Source: Chloroflexota bacterium (GTDB lineage: Bacteria > Chloroflexota > Dehalococcoidia > Dehalococcoidales > RBG-16-60-22). Taken from it: DNA of 53,175 nt. Under the pieces are notes generated by a model that did not search any database, had not been told where the DNA came from, and was given only the letters and a program-made list of their open reading frames with translations. Of this stretch, positions 23,849-32,835 are shown piece after piece; the stretch's first letter is position 1; every line of letters starts with the position of its first letter. The stretch lies in contig JACPQC010000009.1 of NCBI GenBank assembly GCA_016190695.1, positions 1 to 53,175 on the forward strand. Reading direction: 5' to 3'. Made by a program: the position numbers and the translations under genes.

Positions 23849-24030
23849 TTTACTAATCGTCTCATAATTGACTGGATTTCCCTATTCGGGATAATGGTCA
23901 AAAAGACGCAAAACCTCTAATGTCATTCCGGCGCAGGCCGGAATCCAGTCGGAACTCTTCTGGATACCGACTTTCGTCGGTATGACGCTCTAACTTTGGT
24001 TTGAGCTATTATGAGACTTTTAGTATGAGA
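23849..24030. mobile_element. MITE, copy 1 (~182 bp)
   Basis: The terminal inverted repeats are TTTACTAATCGTCTCATAAT at the left and ATTATGAGACTTTTAGT at the right, so ACTAA-x-x-GTCTCATAAT is mirrored. Inside are ATTCCGGC-GCAG-GCCGGAAT and ATACCGAC-TTTC-GTCGGTAT hairpins. A second copy with the same ends and order lies at 43813-44006. It has no coding capacity and would need a transposase in trans. Confidence 0.75.
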
Positions 24031-24048
24031 GGCTGTCCGTGCCAGGGT

Positions 24049-24188
24049 TGTCATGCTGTAGCCACGACTTGTCGGAACGAAACATCTCAAACGAAGGGGA
24101 AAACCTCGTTACCCCCACCCTGAGATTCTTCAGTCACTCTTGCCCACCAAAGCCTCGGCGTAGACGGGTCGCTTCTTCCAGCATGACA
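24049..24188. repeat. 140-bp palindromic element with TGTCATGCTG arms
   Basis: Perfect 10-bp arms TGTCATGCTG (24049-24058) and CAGCATGACA (24179-24188). It directly follows the MITE between ruvC and yebC. A shorter hairpin with CATGCTGA/TCAGCATG arms occurs before narK1 (32077-32124). Confidence 0.6.
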
Positions 24189-24261
24189 CGTTTCGGACAC
24201 CCTCTGACGGGAAAGATTATTGGATCCGAGTCTGGAACAGTGGCCTGATTTCGCCTGTTGC

Positions 24262-25020
24262 TCAGCTAACCCCTAGCTGGTACTTCTCCAGCACATCGTC
24301 AGGGAAATCAACATTGCTGGAGACCTGCTGCACCTCGTCGATCTCCTCCAGCCTGTCCAGCAGCTTGAGCGTCTGCAGGGCCGCTTTTTCGTCGACCTGG
24401 ATGGTGGTCTTGGGCACCAGTGACAGGTCCGAAGCGTCTATGGCAATGCCTTTGGCTTCAAGGGCCGTCCGGACCGATTCCAGGTCTTCCGGCCTGGTAT
24501 ATACCTGCACCACGCCGCTCTCCACCCTGAAGTCCTCGGCGCCCGCCTCGATGGCGTAAAGCTCCAGTTCTTCGGTGTCGACCCCGTCCGCCTTGATGGT
24601 GATCATGCCCATCTGGTCGAACTGCCAGGCGACGCAGCCGCTCTCTCCCAGGCTGCCGCCGTGGCGGGAAAAGGCGCTCCGGACCTCCTGCACCGTCCGG
24701 TTCCGGTTGTCGGTCAGCGCCTTGACCATGATGGCCGTGCCGCTGGGGCCATATCCCTCGAAGATGATGTCAGCCAGGCTGGCGCCTTCCAGTTCGCCGC
24801 TGCCCTTCTTGATCGCCCGCTCGATGTTGTCCATGGGCATGTTGGCGTCCCGCGCCTTCTGCACGGCCAGTCGCAGGCGGGAGTTCATCTCCGGGTTGCT
24901 GCCGCCATCGCGCACGGCGATGATTATCTCGCGGGTCAGCTTGGTGAACAGTTGGCCCCGCTTGGCGTCAGCCGCTCCCTTTTGATGTTTGATGGTTGAC
25001 CATTTAGAGTGACCAGACAT
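24262..25020 (-). CDS. yebC: YebC/PmpR family protein
   Basis: A 252-residue protein with the strongly conserved N-terminus MSGHSKWSTIKHQKGAADAK, followed by GGSNPEMNSRL and IIFEGYGPSGTAIMV. Family members act as DNA-binding regulators and, as shown more recently, in resolving ribosome stalling. The yebC-ruvC-ruvA order is widely conserved. A weak promoter (TTTACC, 18 nt, TACAAT) lies upstream, divergent from hppA. Confidence 0.93.
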   Translation of the reverse strand: MSGHSKWSTIKHQKGAADAKRGQLFTKLTREIIIAVRDGGSNPEMNSRLRLAVQKARDANMPMDNIERAIKKGSGELEGASLADIIFEGYGPSGTAIMVKALTDNRNRTVQEVRSAFSRHGGSLGESGCVAWQFDQMGMITIKADGVDTEELELYAIEAGAEDFRVESGVVQVYTRPEDLESVRTALEAKGIAIDASDLSLVPKTTIQVDEKAALQTLKLLDRLEEIDEVQQVSSNVDFPDDVLEKYQLGVS

Positions 25021-25106
25021 CTTTATCTCCTCAATTGCTATTATTGTATCACCTCGCTTGAATAGTGGTAAAGGGCTGGAGGGGTGTTTTTTTTCAGCAA
25101 AAACTG

Positions 25107-25135
25107 TTGACCTGAATGTCCAAATACGCTAAACT
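25107..25135 (+). promoter_or_regulatory. Predicted hppA promoter
   Basis: TTGACC (25107-25112), 17 nt, TAAACT (25130-25135), leaving a leader of about 85 nt. Confidence 0.5.
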
Positions 25136-25174
25136 ATGTTTAACTTGCGAAGCAGGGGCGGGTTGGTTGTTGGG

Positions 25175-25199
25175 AGGGGGTTTAGGCCCCCTTCTTTTT
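25175..25199 (+). terminator. Terminator-like hairpin in the hppA leader
   Basis: AGGGGG (25175-25180), loop TTTAGG, CCCCCT (25187-25192), then TCTTTTT. It lies after the promoter and 25 nt before the hppA start, so it could attenuate transcription. Confidence 0.45.
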
Positions 25200-25225
25200 G
25201 TATACAACGGTTCCGGAGGTAATGT

Positions 25226-27253
25226 ATGGAATCCTTGGTCCTGATGGTACTGATTCTGGCTGCAGGCGTGCTCGGCCTGGTTTTTGTTTGGTACCTGAGC
25301 GCCACTATCCTTCGCGAAAACGAGGGCACCGCCCGGATGAAGGAGATCTCAACCGCCATCCGGCAGGGGGCGATGGCTTTTTTGCGGCGGGAGTTCGTCA
25401 CTCTATCCGTTTTCACCTTGGTGGTGTTTATCGCCCTAATTTTCATTGAGCCTCACTGGATTGTCAGTATCGCCTACCTGGCCGGCACAATCACCTCGGC
25501 GCTGGCCGGATGGCTGGGCATGAACATTGCCACCCGGGCTAACGCCAGGACGGCCAACGCCGCCATAAAGAGCTGGGCTAAAGGCCTGAAGATCGCCTTC
25601 TCCAGCGGGGCGGTGATGGGCTTCTCGGTAGTGGGTATCGGCCTCCTGGGGCTTTCCATTGTTGCCTTTATCTGGGATGCCAGCAAACCGGAAAACACCC
25701 ACGTGTGGCTGGGCTTCGCCTTTGGCTCATCGGCGGTAGCCCTGTTCCTCAGGGCGGGCGGCGGCATCTTCACCAAGAGCGCTGATGTCGGCGCCGACCT
25801 GGTGGGCAAGGTGGAGAAGGGCATACCGGAAGATGACCCGAGGAATCCGGCAGTCATCGCCGATAACGTGGGCGACAATGTGGGCGATGTGGCCGGGATG
25901 GGTTCTGACCTGTACGAGTCGTATGTTTCCGCCATTGCCGCCTCGATGGTGCTGGGCGTCATCACGCTGGGCGCGGCAAAGGGGATGTTCTTGCCCTTGC
26001 TCCTGGCGGGGGCGGGAATTATCGTCTCTATCATCGGCGCGCTGTCGGTCAGGTCAAAAGAGTCCGGCTCGCTGGACTTTGAGAAACAGGTGTCCAAGGC
26101 GCATGGGGCGATGAACAGGGGCGTCTATGTCAGCAACATCCTGATGATAGTGGCCAGCTTCCTTATCATCAGGGGCTATGTCGGTGACCTGCGGCTGTTC
26201 TGGGCGCTGGTGTCCGGTCTTGTGGCCGGGTTCTTAATCGCCAAGGCGACGGAATACTACACCTCGGCGGAGCATGCTCCTGTCAAGAAGATTGCCCGGG
26301 CTGCCCAGAGCGGGGCCGCGGTGACCATCATCGAGGGCATGGCCACCGGCATGATGAGCACGGTTGCGCCCATGCTCCTGGTGGTCGTGGCTACAGTGCT
26401 GGCTTATCTCTTCGGAGGGCTGCTGGGCATAGCCATTGCCGCGCTGGGTATGTTGATCAACCTGGGGATGTTACTGGCCATGGACTGCTACGGGCCAATT
26501 GCTGATAACTCTGCCGGCATCGCCGAGATGGCCGGACTGGGCAAAGAGGTCAGGGAACGCTGTGAAGCGCTGGATGCGGTGGGCAACACCACTGCCGCCC
26601 TGGGCAAAGGCTTCGCCATTGCCTCTGCCGCACTGGCGGCGCTGGCCTGGCTGGCCACCTATTTCGAAGTGACCAACCTCGAAGTCGCCAGCCTGACCAA
26701 CGTGGCCGTTATTTCCGGGTTGCTCATCGGGGGCATGCTCACCTTCGTCTTCGCCGCGCTGTCGATGAGGGGCGTAGGCGATGGCGCTTTCGCCATAGTC
26801 AATGAGGTCAGGCGACAGTTCCGGGAGATAAAGGGGCTGATGGAGGGCCAGGCCAAGCCTGACTATGTGAGATGTGTTGATATCGCCACCAGGCGAGCGT
26901 TGAAGTCCATGATGCTGCCCGGCATACTGGTTATTATAGTGCCACTGGCGCTTGGTTTCACCCTGGGGCCAAAGGCGGTGGCCGGTCTTCTCGCCGGGGC
27001 TTTGCTGAGCGGCTTTACGTTAGCGGTGATGATGGCCAACGCGGGCGGGGCCTGGGACAATGCCAAGAAGTATATCGAGGCGGGCAACCTGGGCGGCAAA
27101 GGCAGCGACGCCCACAAGGCCGCTGTCACCGGAGATACTGTGGGCGACCCCTTCAAGGACACCGCCGGCCCGTCACTGAACATCCTGATAAAGCTGGTGG
27201 GCAAGGTGGCCGTTATCTTCGGGCCGGTGATGGTTGCCCTGGTAGCGTTCTAG
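25226..27253 (+). CDS. hppA: Membrane-bound ion-translocating pyrophosphatase
   Basis: Couples PPi hydrolysis to H+ or Na+ pumping. 675 residues with about 16 transmembrane helices. The substrate site is conserved: KSADVGADLVGKVEKG, DDPRNPAVIADNVGDNVGD and, near the C-terminus, GDTVGDPFKDTAGPSLN. GNTTAALGKG has Ala at the position where K+-independent enzymes carry Lys, so it should be the K+-dependent class (established by mutagenesis in homologues). Whether it pumps H+ or Na+ cannot be settled by eye. The leader holds a terminator-like hairpin; GGAGG precedes the start. Confidence 0.95.
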   Translation: MESLVLMVLILAAGVLGLVFVWYLSATILRENEGTARMKEISTAIRQGAMAFLRREFVTLSVFTLVVFIALIFIEPHWIVSIAYLAGTITSALAGWLGMNIATRANARTANAAIKSWAKGLKIAFSSGAVMGFSVVGIGLLGLSIVAFIWDASKPENTHVWLGFAFGSSAVALFLRAGGGIFTKSADVGADLVGKVEKGIPEDDPRNPAVIADNVGDNVGDVAGMGSDLYESYVSAIAASMVLGVITLGAAKGMFLPLLLAGAGIIVSIIGALSVRSKESGSLDFEKQVSKAHGAMNRGVYVSNILMIVASFLIIRGYVGDLRLFWALVSGLVAGFLIAKATEYYTSAEHAPVKKIARAAQSGAAVTIIEGMATGMMSTVAPMLLVVVATVLAYLFGGLLGIAIAALGMLINLGMLLAMDCYGPIADNSAGIAEMAGLGKEVRERCEALDAVGNTTAALGKGFAIASAALAALAWLATYFEVTNLEVASLTNVAVISGLLIGGMLTFVFAALSMRGVGDGAFAIVNEVRRQFREIKGLMEGQAKPDYVRCVDIATRRALKSMMLPGILVIIVPLALGFTLGPKAVAGLLAGALLSGFTLAVMMANAGGAWDNAKKYIEAGNLGGKGSDAHKAAVTGDTVGDPFKDTAGPSLNILIKLVGKVAVIFGPVMVALVAF

Positions 27254-27263
27254 AGTCCGGTCT

Positions 27264-27875
27264 CTACCCGCGCAGGAAGGGGTTGCCGCGGCGCTCGTCG
27301 CCGATGGTGGTCTCAGGGCCGTGTCCCGGATATACCGCCGTGTCGTCCGGCAGCGCCATGAGCCTGTGCAGGCTGGCCATCAGCCGGTCATAGTCGCCGC
27401 CGGGCAGGTCGTAGCGGCCTATGCCGTACCTGAACAGTGTATCGCCGGTGAAGATGATCCCCTGGCCGAGCAGGCAGATGCCGCCGGCAGTGTGGCCCGG
27501 CGTGTGGAGCACCCGGAACGTGACATCGCCGGCCTGAACATCGTCCCCTTCTTTCAGCAGGATATCCGGCGTCAGGGGCGTTCCAGGTGGCTGTGGTGAT
27601 AGCCTGCGAAGCTGGCCGGCGTCATCGGCATGGAGGGCGAGCGCCGCGCCGGTAGCCTGCTTGACCTCGCTCACCGCGCCGGTATGGTCGATATGGCCGT
27701 GTGTCAGCACTATTGCCCTGGCAGTGAGCCTCACTTCCCTGATTGTTTCTATTATCTGCTCGGCCTCTGCGCCGGGGTCGATGATGATACAGTCTCCTGA
27801 CTCCGCCCTGACAATGTAGCAATTTGAGGCGTAAGCCCCGACCACGATTCTTTTTAGCTTCATGTCTTCAGACAC
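27264..27875 (-). CDS. MBL-fold metallo-hydrolase (glyoxalase II-like)
   Basis: 203 residues. The metal signature THGHIDHTG (H-x-H-x-D-H) is followed by LHTPGHTAGGICL (His ligand), FTGDTLF (bridging Asp) and YPGHGPET (His). This is the short glyoxalase-II-like class (YcbL type), thioesterase or sulfur-related; a true GloB would have a longer C-terminal domain. It is convergent with hppA, with a 10-nt gap. The start may instead be the internal MKLKRIVVG. Confidence 0.88.
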   Translation of the reverse strand: MSEDMKLKRIVVGAYASNCYIVRAESGDCIIIDPGAEAEQIIETIREVRLTARAIVLTHGHIDHTGAVSEVKQATGAALALHADDAGQLRRLSPQPPGTPLTPDILLKEGDDVQAGDVTFRVLHTPGHTAGGICLLGQGIIFTGDTLFRYGIGRYDLPGGDYDRLMASLHRLMALPDDTAVYPGHGPETTIGDERRGNPFLRG

Positions 27876-28028
27876 CCCGGCTCATTTTCCGCTATTTTAC
27901 CATGATGCCAAACTCGTCCGATAGCTCTTCGGGGACCACTTCCAGAATAAAGGTTTTGCTTCAGGCCAGATTAATTGTTATCATTTGATGTATATTCGTG
28001 CCATACTTGATAAATGTGGAGGGGACTG

Positions 28029-28709
28029 ATGGTCAATGGATATGAGATAAATGAGCTGGCCAAGGAGGAGTCCTGGCGCATGTTCCGTATTATGGGGGAA
28101 CTGGTCGAGGGATTTGACAAGCTGGCTTCGGTAGAGCCGGCGGTGAGCATTTACGGCTCGGCCCGCGTCACCGAGGGTGATGAGGTTTATGCTCAGACCA
28201 GGGAGATAGCCCGCCGCCTGGGAGAGATGGGTTTTTCCATCATCACCGGGGGCGGTCCGGGCGTCATGGAGGCGGCCAACCGGGGCGCCCTGGAGGCTGG
28301 TGTTGCTTCTATTGGCCTGAACATCGAGCTTCCTATGGAGCAGGTGATCAATCCCTATACCACCAAGTCAGTGACGTTCAACCATTTCTTTGTCCGCAAG
28401 ATTATGCTGGTGAAGTATGCGGTGGCCTTTGTCATCATGCCCGGCGGCCTGGGCACGCTGGACGAGTTGACGGAGCTGCTGACGCTGATGCAGACCCACA
28501 AGATAAAGCCCTTTCCGGTCATGCTGTACAACGATGCTTATTGGGGAGGGTTCCTGGACTGGCTGCGCAATGAAGCCCTGACCCAGAACTATGTCTCTGA
28601 AGAGGACTTTGACCTGTTGCGGGTATGCAACAGCCCGGATGAAGTTATCGAGGCGGTGCAGAAATGGTACTGCCGGCAGGAGATAGCCGGGCGGCAGGCG
28701 CTGCGGTAA
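28029..28709 (+). CDS. LOG family protein (TIGR00730; cytokinin riboside 5'-monophosphate phosphoribohydrolase-like)
   Basis: 226 residues with the two LOG motifs: GGGPGVMEAANRGA and PGGLGTLDELTE. The fold binds nucleoside monophosphates and releases the base; bacterial members hydrolyse AMP or related nucleotides. I start at ATG 28029 because GGAGGGG lies 5 nt before it; the frame opens at 28014. It stands alone and is convergent with the next gene. Confidence 0.88.
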   Translation: MVNGYEINELAKEESWRMFRIMGELVEGFDKLASVEPAVSIYGSARVTEGDEVYAQTREIARRLGEMGFSIITGGGPGVMEAANRGALEAGVASIGLNIELPMEQVINPYTTKSVTFNHFFVRKIMLVKYAVAFVIMPGGLGTLDELTELLTLMQTHKIKPFPVMLYNDAYWGGFLDWLRNEALTQNYVSEEDFDLLRVCNSPDEVIEAVQKWYCRQEIAGRQALR

Positions 28710-28720
28710 GCCGCAAAAAG

Positions 28721-29200
28721 CTACAGAGCGGCCCTGTTCCGCGTTACTCTGAGCACGCAGGTGGTCTTGTTGGGCGGCTCAGGGCAGCATTCCAGGCCCA
28801 GTTGCCTTGACCAGGCGCGGAACGCCTGACGGCAGTAGCGGCAGACATGCCCCTTGCCCAGTCCCAGGCTCCGGGCCAGCGCCCACTGTTCGCGCCCCCA
28901 GCCACCCAGGCAGCCATTGGTGAAAGTCAGTTCGGCTGCATCATCCCCAAGTTTGCCTATCTCGAAGACCACCCTGGGGAACATCTCCCTGAAGGCCTCT
29001 GCCTCTTTGAGCAGGTATTCCCTGGCGGTGGGGTCGGGCTTGCCCATCCATTTCAGCGCGCCGTCCCCCCAGAGATGGTCGGCGTATTCCTCTGGGGTGT
29101 GGCCGGTCTTCCTGGCGAAGGCTATGCCGGCAAGTTCCAGTTTAAGGCTGCGGCGGGCCAGGCGGTGCCATCGCCGCGTGTTCTCGTCTTGTTCCATCAT
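28721..29200 (-). CDS. Uncharacterised Cys-rich protein (DUF6125-like?)
   Basis: A 159-residue soluble protein that I do not recognise firmly. The N-terminal half is helical and charged (RRWHRLARRSLKLELAGIAF, LLKEAEAFREMFP). The C-terminal third has a Cys cluster: CLGGWGREQW, HVCRYCRQAF, LECCPEPPNK and a final CVLRV. This resembles proteins that bind a metal or heme-type ligand through HVCxxC and CC. Codon use is like the surrounding chromosome. It lies downstream of the nar operon on the same strand (52-nt gap after narK2), so cotranscription is possible. Confidence 0.55.
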   Translation of the reverse strand: MMEQDENTRRWHRLARRSLKLELAGIAFARKTGHTPEEYADHLWGDGALKWMGKPDPTAREYLLKEAEAFREMFPRVVFEIGKLGDDAAELTFTNGCLGGWGREQWALARSLGLGKGHVCRYCRQAFRAWSRQLGLECCPEPPNKTTCVLRVTRNRAAL

Positions 29201-29252
29201 TTATATTTTAGCAGATTTGCCGGGTTGCCTGCCGGCGATTATGGAAGGCCAA

Positions 29253-30674
29253 TCACGCGGTCTTGGCCGGGCCACGGGCGCCGGAGACCTGCGGGCTTTC
29301 CTGGCTGGCTGCGTCCCACCAGGTACCCCACTTGGTGCCGAAGTCCCAGCGCTGCTCGCCGGGGCGGGTGTAATACCAGAAGTTTATCGCCGAAGCGAGC
29401 ACCCAGAAGGCGATAGCGCCCCAGAAAAATGGCGCTGCGGAGGCAGTCCTGGCGATGGAGAGGCCGATAAGCGAAGAAAAGATGAAAGGCCCGTAAGCGG
29501 CGATGGCCGCCGTCCAGCCGATAACGCCCGCCCCCTGCCGCGGCGAATGGGCGAAGACGATGGGAAACTGCCTGAAGGTAGAGGCGTTGCCTATTCCCGA
29601 AAAGAAGAACAGGAGGAGCATCATCAGGACGAACCCGGGGAACTGACCGGGAGAGGACGGGGCGAGATAGCCGCCGAAGATAAGCACCACGCCGCATATG
29701 ATCAGCCCGGCCCCGGATATCTGGGTGAAGATGCTGCCGCCAAAACGGTCGGAGGGGAAGCCCATGACCACCCGTATCAGGGAGCCGACCAGCGGCCCCA
29801 GGAAGGCATAGGTCAGGGGGTCAGGGGCGTCCGGGAAGTGGCCGTAGAGCGTCTGTATCATCAGCGGAAAGGCGGCTGAAAGCCCGGCGAAGCTGCCGAA
29901 GGTCATCACATAGGTTATGGTGCAGAACCAGGTGTGTTTATCCCCGAATATATCCAGTTGCTGCCTGAAGCTCGCCCTCACCGGCACGCTTCGCAGGAAT
30001 ATCCAGGCCAGGACGGTCATGATCAGGAGCGGAACCACGTATATATAGGCGGCGTTCTGCATCCAGACAGTAGTGGTGGTCCCGCCCCGGGTAAGCGACT
30101 GGGAACCGCCAGCCAGGGCGCCGAAGACGGCGAAGCCGATTATCCAGGGGGTGACAAACTGGGCCACGGAGACGCCGAAGTTGCCGATGCCCGCCTGGAT
30201 GCCCAGGGCAGTACCTTGCAGCCGGGCCGGGAAGAACAGCCGGGTGCTGGGCATGTACGATGAGAAGTCCCCACCGCCCAGGCCCAGTGCAAAGGCCAAT
30301 GCCAGGAAGACCCAGAACGGCGTTTGCAGGTTGGCGATGGCCAGTCCCAGGCCCAGCAGGGGAAAGACCTTCAGCAACGTGGCGATGGTGATGACATGCC
30401 TCGTCCCGAACATCGGTATCAGGAAGGCATGGATGATGCGAAGGGTACCCCCGGCCAAGCCGGGCATCGCCGCCAGCCAGAACAACTGCATGGCGGAAAA
30501 CTCGAAACCGACCCGGGGAAGGCGTACTGCCACCACGCTCATGATGAACCAGGTGCTGAAGGAGAATAACAGGCTTATCGTGGTGATAGTCAGCGTTCGC
30601 CAGGCAATACGCTTTCCGGTGTTTCTCCAGAACTGCTGGTCTTCAGTCGCCCACTCTTTAAGCCAGGTGGTCAT
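29253..30674 (-). CDS. narK2: NarK-type nitrate/nitrite MFS transporter (second copy)
   Basis: A 473-residue MFS protein with 12 hydrophobic segments. The N-terminus begins with a short cytosolic amphipathic stretch (TEDQQFWRNTGKRIAWRTL) typical of the NarK2/NarT group. Helix 5 has the glycine-rich motif (LALAFALGLGGGDFSSYMP), with a repeat in GIGNASTFRQFP. It overlaps narK1 by TGATG, so it is the last nar gene. By family it is a nitrate/nitrite antiporter or proton symporter; the direction of transport is not visible. The symbol is by position (Thermus-style). Confidence 0.85.
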   Translation of the reverse strand: MTTWLKEWATEDQQFWRNTGKRIAWRTLTITTISLLFSFSTWFIMSVVAVRLPRVGFEFSAMQLFWLAAMPGLAGGTLRIIHAFLIPMFGTRHVITIATLLKVFPLLGLGLAIANLQTPFWVFLALAFALGLGGGDFSSYMPSTRLFFPARLQGTALGIQAGIGNFGVSVAQFVTPWIIGFAVFGALAGGSQSLTRGGTTTTVWMQNAAYIYVVPLLIMTVLAWIFLRSVPVRASFRQQLDIFGDKHTWFCTITYVMTFGSFAGLSAAFPLMIQTLYGHFPDAPDPLTYAFLGPLVGSLIRVVMGFPSDRFGGSIFTQISGAGLIICGVVLIFGGYLAPSSPGQFPGFVLMMLLLFFFSGIGNASTFRQFPIVFAHSPRQGAGVIGWTAAIAAYGPFIFSSLIGLSIARTASAAPFFWGAIAFWVLASAINFWYYTRPGEQRWDFGTKWGTWWDAASQESPQVSGARGPAKTA

Positions 30675-32074
30675 CAGGCGCCGTCTCCGGCGGCGGCATC
30701 GCCCCGGGCCGCCAAATGGCTCCCACCCAGTACTTCAGCCGCTGCCGTTTGCCTCGCCAATTCGGCCCTCTCACTAATTTCTTCGATGCTCAATGACCTG
30801 TCATCGGCGAAGTGCAGCCAGACGAGGCAGGCCAGGCTGAACAGAAGGAGAATGCCCCAGGTTGCCTGGGGGAACCCGGTTAACGCCTCGCCGTAGGCGA
30901 AGAGCGGGGGGAGGAAAATGCCGCCGGCGCCGCCGAGAAGCCCCACGATCCCGCCCACCGCCCCGACATCACGCGGGTAATAGTCCGGGATGAAGCGGTA
31001 CACTGAGGCCTTTCCCACGCCCATCCCTACACCGATGATAAATACCAGTGCCGCGAATACCGCTACCGACGCCACCAGGCCGGGCGTTGCCAGCAAGAGA
31101 CTGGCGCCAACCATGCTGGTGAAGACAGCGTAGGTGACGACCCGCGGCCCCCACCGGTCCGAGAACCAGCCGCCCATCGGGCGGAGCAGGCTCGCTGGAA
31201 AGATATAGAGGGCAGTGAGTAGCCCGGCAAGCCAGAGGTCCAGTCCGAATACATCCACGTAATATTTGGGCAGCCACATCGCCAGCGCCACGTAAGCGCC
31301 GAACACGGCAACATAGTAAAGGCCGAACCGCCAGACGCGGATGTAGCGCAGGGGGCTGTGCATCTCCAGGAAGGAGCGGCCCGCGCCCGGTTTCCGGTCA
31401 GGTCTGGGGGCGAGCCACCACAGGGAGATGGCCATGCCGAGGAGCATCAACGTGTAAAGGAATGCCACGAACCTCCAGCCACCGGGCAACAGCCCGCCCA
31501 GGAAGCCGGCTGCCGGGATGAGCACAAGCAGCGGCGGGCCGATGAGCTTGGTCGCCGCGGCGCCCACGTTCCCGGCGCCAAACATGCCCAGGGCAAAACC
31601 GCGGCGCTCCGGCGGCCACCAGGCTGAACACCAGGCGATGCCGACCGCAAAAGTGTTGCCGGCCAGGCCCGCCCATACCGCCAGGGCGAGGAGGGTGGTG
31701 AACGAATGCACGAAGAGCATCAGCATCAGGGCGGGCACGGGCAGAAGCAGGTGGATGGCAAAGACAACGCGGCCGCCGAACTTATCGGCCAGGATGCCGC
31801 TCCACATCCTGGGCAGCGTGCCCCCCAGCGCCGCTGCCGCGAGCAGCCAGGACAGCTCCTTGCTGGAGAGGCCGAACTCTTCCCGTATGGAAATGCCGAG
31901 CACCCCGAACATCATCCAGACAGCGAAGGCGACCGTGAAGGCGGTGAAGGCCAGGGTGAGCACGCGTTTGCGTGGACCGGGGTTATCCGTTGCCTGCGGT
32001 TGATGAACTGTATTTATGTCTCTACCTTCTCTTTTCGTCTGTATTGCCCGGTTTGTTCCAGGGCTGTCCGCCAT
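30674..32074 (-). CDS. narK1: NarK-type nitrate/nitrite MFS transporter (first copy)
   Basis: 466 residues, ~12 transmembrane helices. It starts with a ~35-residue hydrophilic tail, then helix 1 (AFTAFTVAFAVWMMFGVLG). NarK features: SWLLAAAALGGTLPRMWSGILAD at the helix 2-3 loop, AGNTFAVGIAWCSAWWPPERRGFALG in helix 4-5, and the mirrored IGVGMGVGKASVYRFIPDYYP. It is 82 nt behind narI with a small hairpin between, and overlaps narK2. Two carriers with different N-termini suggest one for nitrate import and one for nitrite export, as in Thermus (inference). Confidence 0.87.
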   Translation of the reverse strand: MADSPGTNRAIQTKREGRDINTVHQPQATDNPGPRKRVLTLAFTAFTVAFAVWMMFGVLGISIREEFGLSSKELSWLLAAAALGGTLPRMWSGILADKFGGRVVFAIHLLLPVPALMLMLFVHSFTTLLALAVWAGLAGNTFAVGIAWCSAWWPPERRGFALGMFGAGNVGAAATKLIGPPLLVLIPAAGFLGGLLPGGWRFVAFLYTLMLLGMAISLWWLAPRPDRKPGAGRSFLEMHSPLRYIRVWRFGLYYVAVFGAYVALAMWLPKYYVDVFGLDLWLAGLLTALYIFPASLLRPMGGWFSDRWGPRVVTYAVFTSMVGASLLLATPGLVASVAVFAALVFIIGVGMGVGKASVYRFIPDYYPRDVGAVGGIVGLLGGAGGIFLPPLFAYGEALTGFPQATWGILLLFSLACLVWLHFADDRSLSIEEISERAELARQTAAAEVLGGSHLAARGDAAAGDGA

Positions 32075-32076
32075 GT

Positions 32077-32124
32077 CATGCTGAGGAAGCGCCCCGCCTA
32101 TTCACTGCGTTCAGAGTCAGCATG
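32077..32124. repeat. Intercistronic hairpin between narI and narK1
   Basis: CATGCTGA (32077-32084) with TCAGCATG (32117-32124), immediately before the narK1 start codon on the minus strand. Its arms match those of the 140-bp element at 24049-24188. It could change mRNA processing between the reductase and transporter parts of the operon. Confidence 0.45.
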
Positions 32125-32156
32125 CCGATAAGGCATTTTCGGACAAGCCTCCTTGC

Positions 32157-32834
32157 TCATTGCCGCTGGGTGCGACGCTGCCACATCACCACCTGGTAGG
32201 GCCGCCAGAGGTAGGCGAAGGGTATGGCGACCATGTGTACCAGCCTGGTAAAGGGGAACAGGCCTACCAGGACAAAGGCGTTGACGGCGTGAATCTTCAC
32301 CAGCAGCGGCAGGGTGGTCATGTAAGCCAGGTCCGGCGAGAGGGTGGCCAGGGACCAGAAATAGGGGGCTGCCGTGCTGGCGAACCAGGCGCTGCCCCAG
32401 CGGTAGAGAATAGCGATGGTGACGCCGGTGACTACCTGGAGAAGCAGCACGATAAGCAGCACCAGGTCCATGCGGGAGGTGACGGCGCGCACCCGCGGGT
32501 CAGTCCCCCGGCGCACCAGGAAGAAGACCAGGCCGGCCAGTACCAGCAGTCCCAGGGCCAGGCCGGTACCCTCCAGGATGTACAGCCTGACCGGTACGCC
32601 GTTGAAGGCCTTGATGGCGGACGGGAAAACGATGCCGATGCCGTGACCGATGAGGATGGCGATGATGCCGTAGTGCCAGGGCACGGAACCCCAGAACAGC
32701 TTGCGCCCCTCCAGGAACTGGGAGGAAACGGAGGAGAAGGTGAACTGGTTGCTGGCGTAACGCCAGATTGTGCCGCCTATGGCTACCACCAGTGCCAGGT
32801 AAGGCAAGATAACGAACACCAAAAAGTCGACCAC
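32157..32834 (-). CDS. narI: Respiratory nitrate reductase gamma subunit
   Basis: Membrane cytochrome b of NarGHI, 225 residues, five transmembrane helices. The heme-b His ligands correspond to E. coli: H54 and H64 (VPWHYGIIAILIGHG) and H182 and H200 (KIHAVNAF, TRLVHMVAIPF). It accepts electrons from quinol, or from the partner cytochrome, and passes them to NarH. The start is 1 nt from the narJ stop. Confidence 0.95.
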   Translation of the reverse strand: MVDFLVFVILPYLALVVAIGGTIWRYASNQFTFSSVSSQFLEGRKLFWGSVPWHYGIIAILIGHGIGIVFPSAIKAFNGVPVRLYILEGTGLALGLLVLAGLVFFLVRRGTDPRVRAVTSRMDLVLLIVLLLQVVTGVTIAILYRWGSAWFASTAAPYFWSLATLSPDLAYMTTLPLLVKIHAVNAFVLVGLFPFTRLVHMVAIPFAYLWRPYQVVMWQRRTQRQ

Positions 32835-32835
32835 G

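Noticed and set aside
23849-24261. CRISPR-like array suspected from repeated hairpins between ruvC and yebC
   Set aside because: Only single copies of different palindromes occur; there is no regular repeat-spacer spacing and no cas gene in the window.
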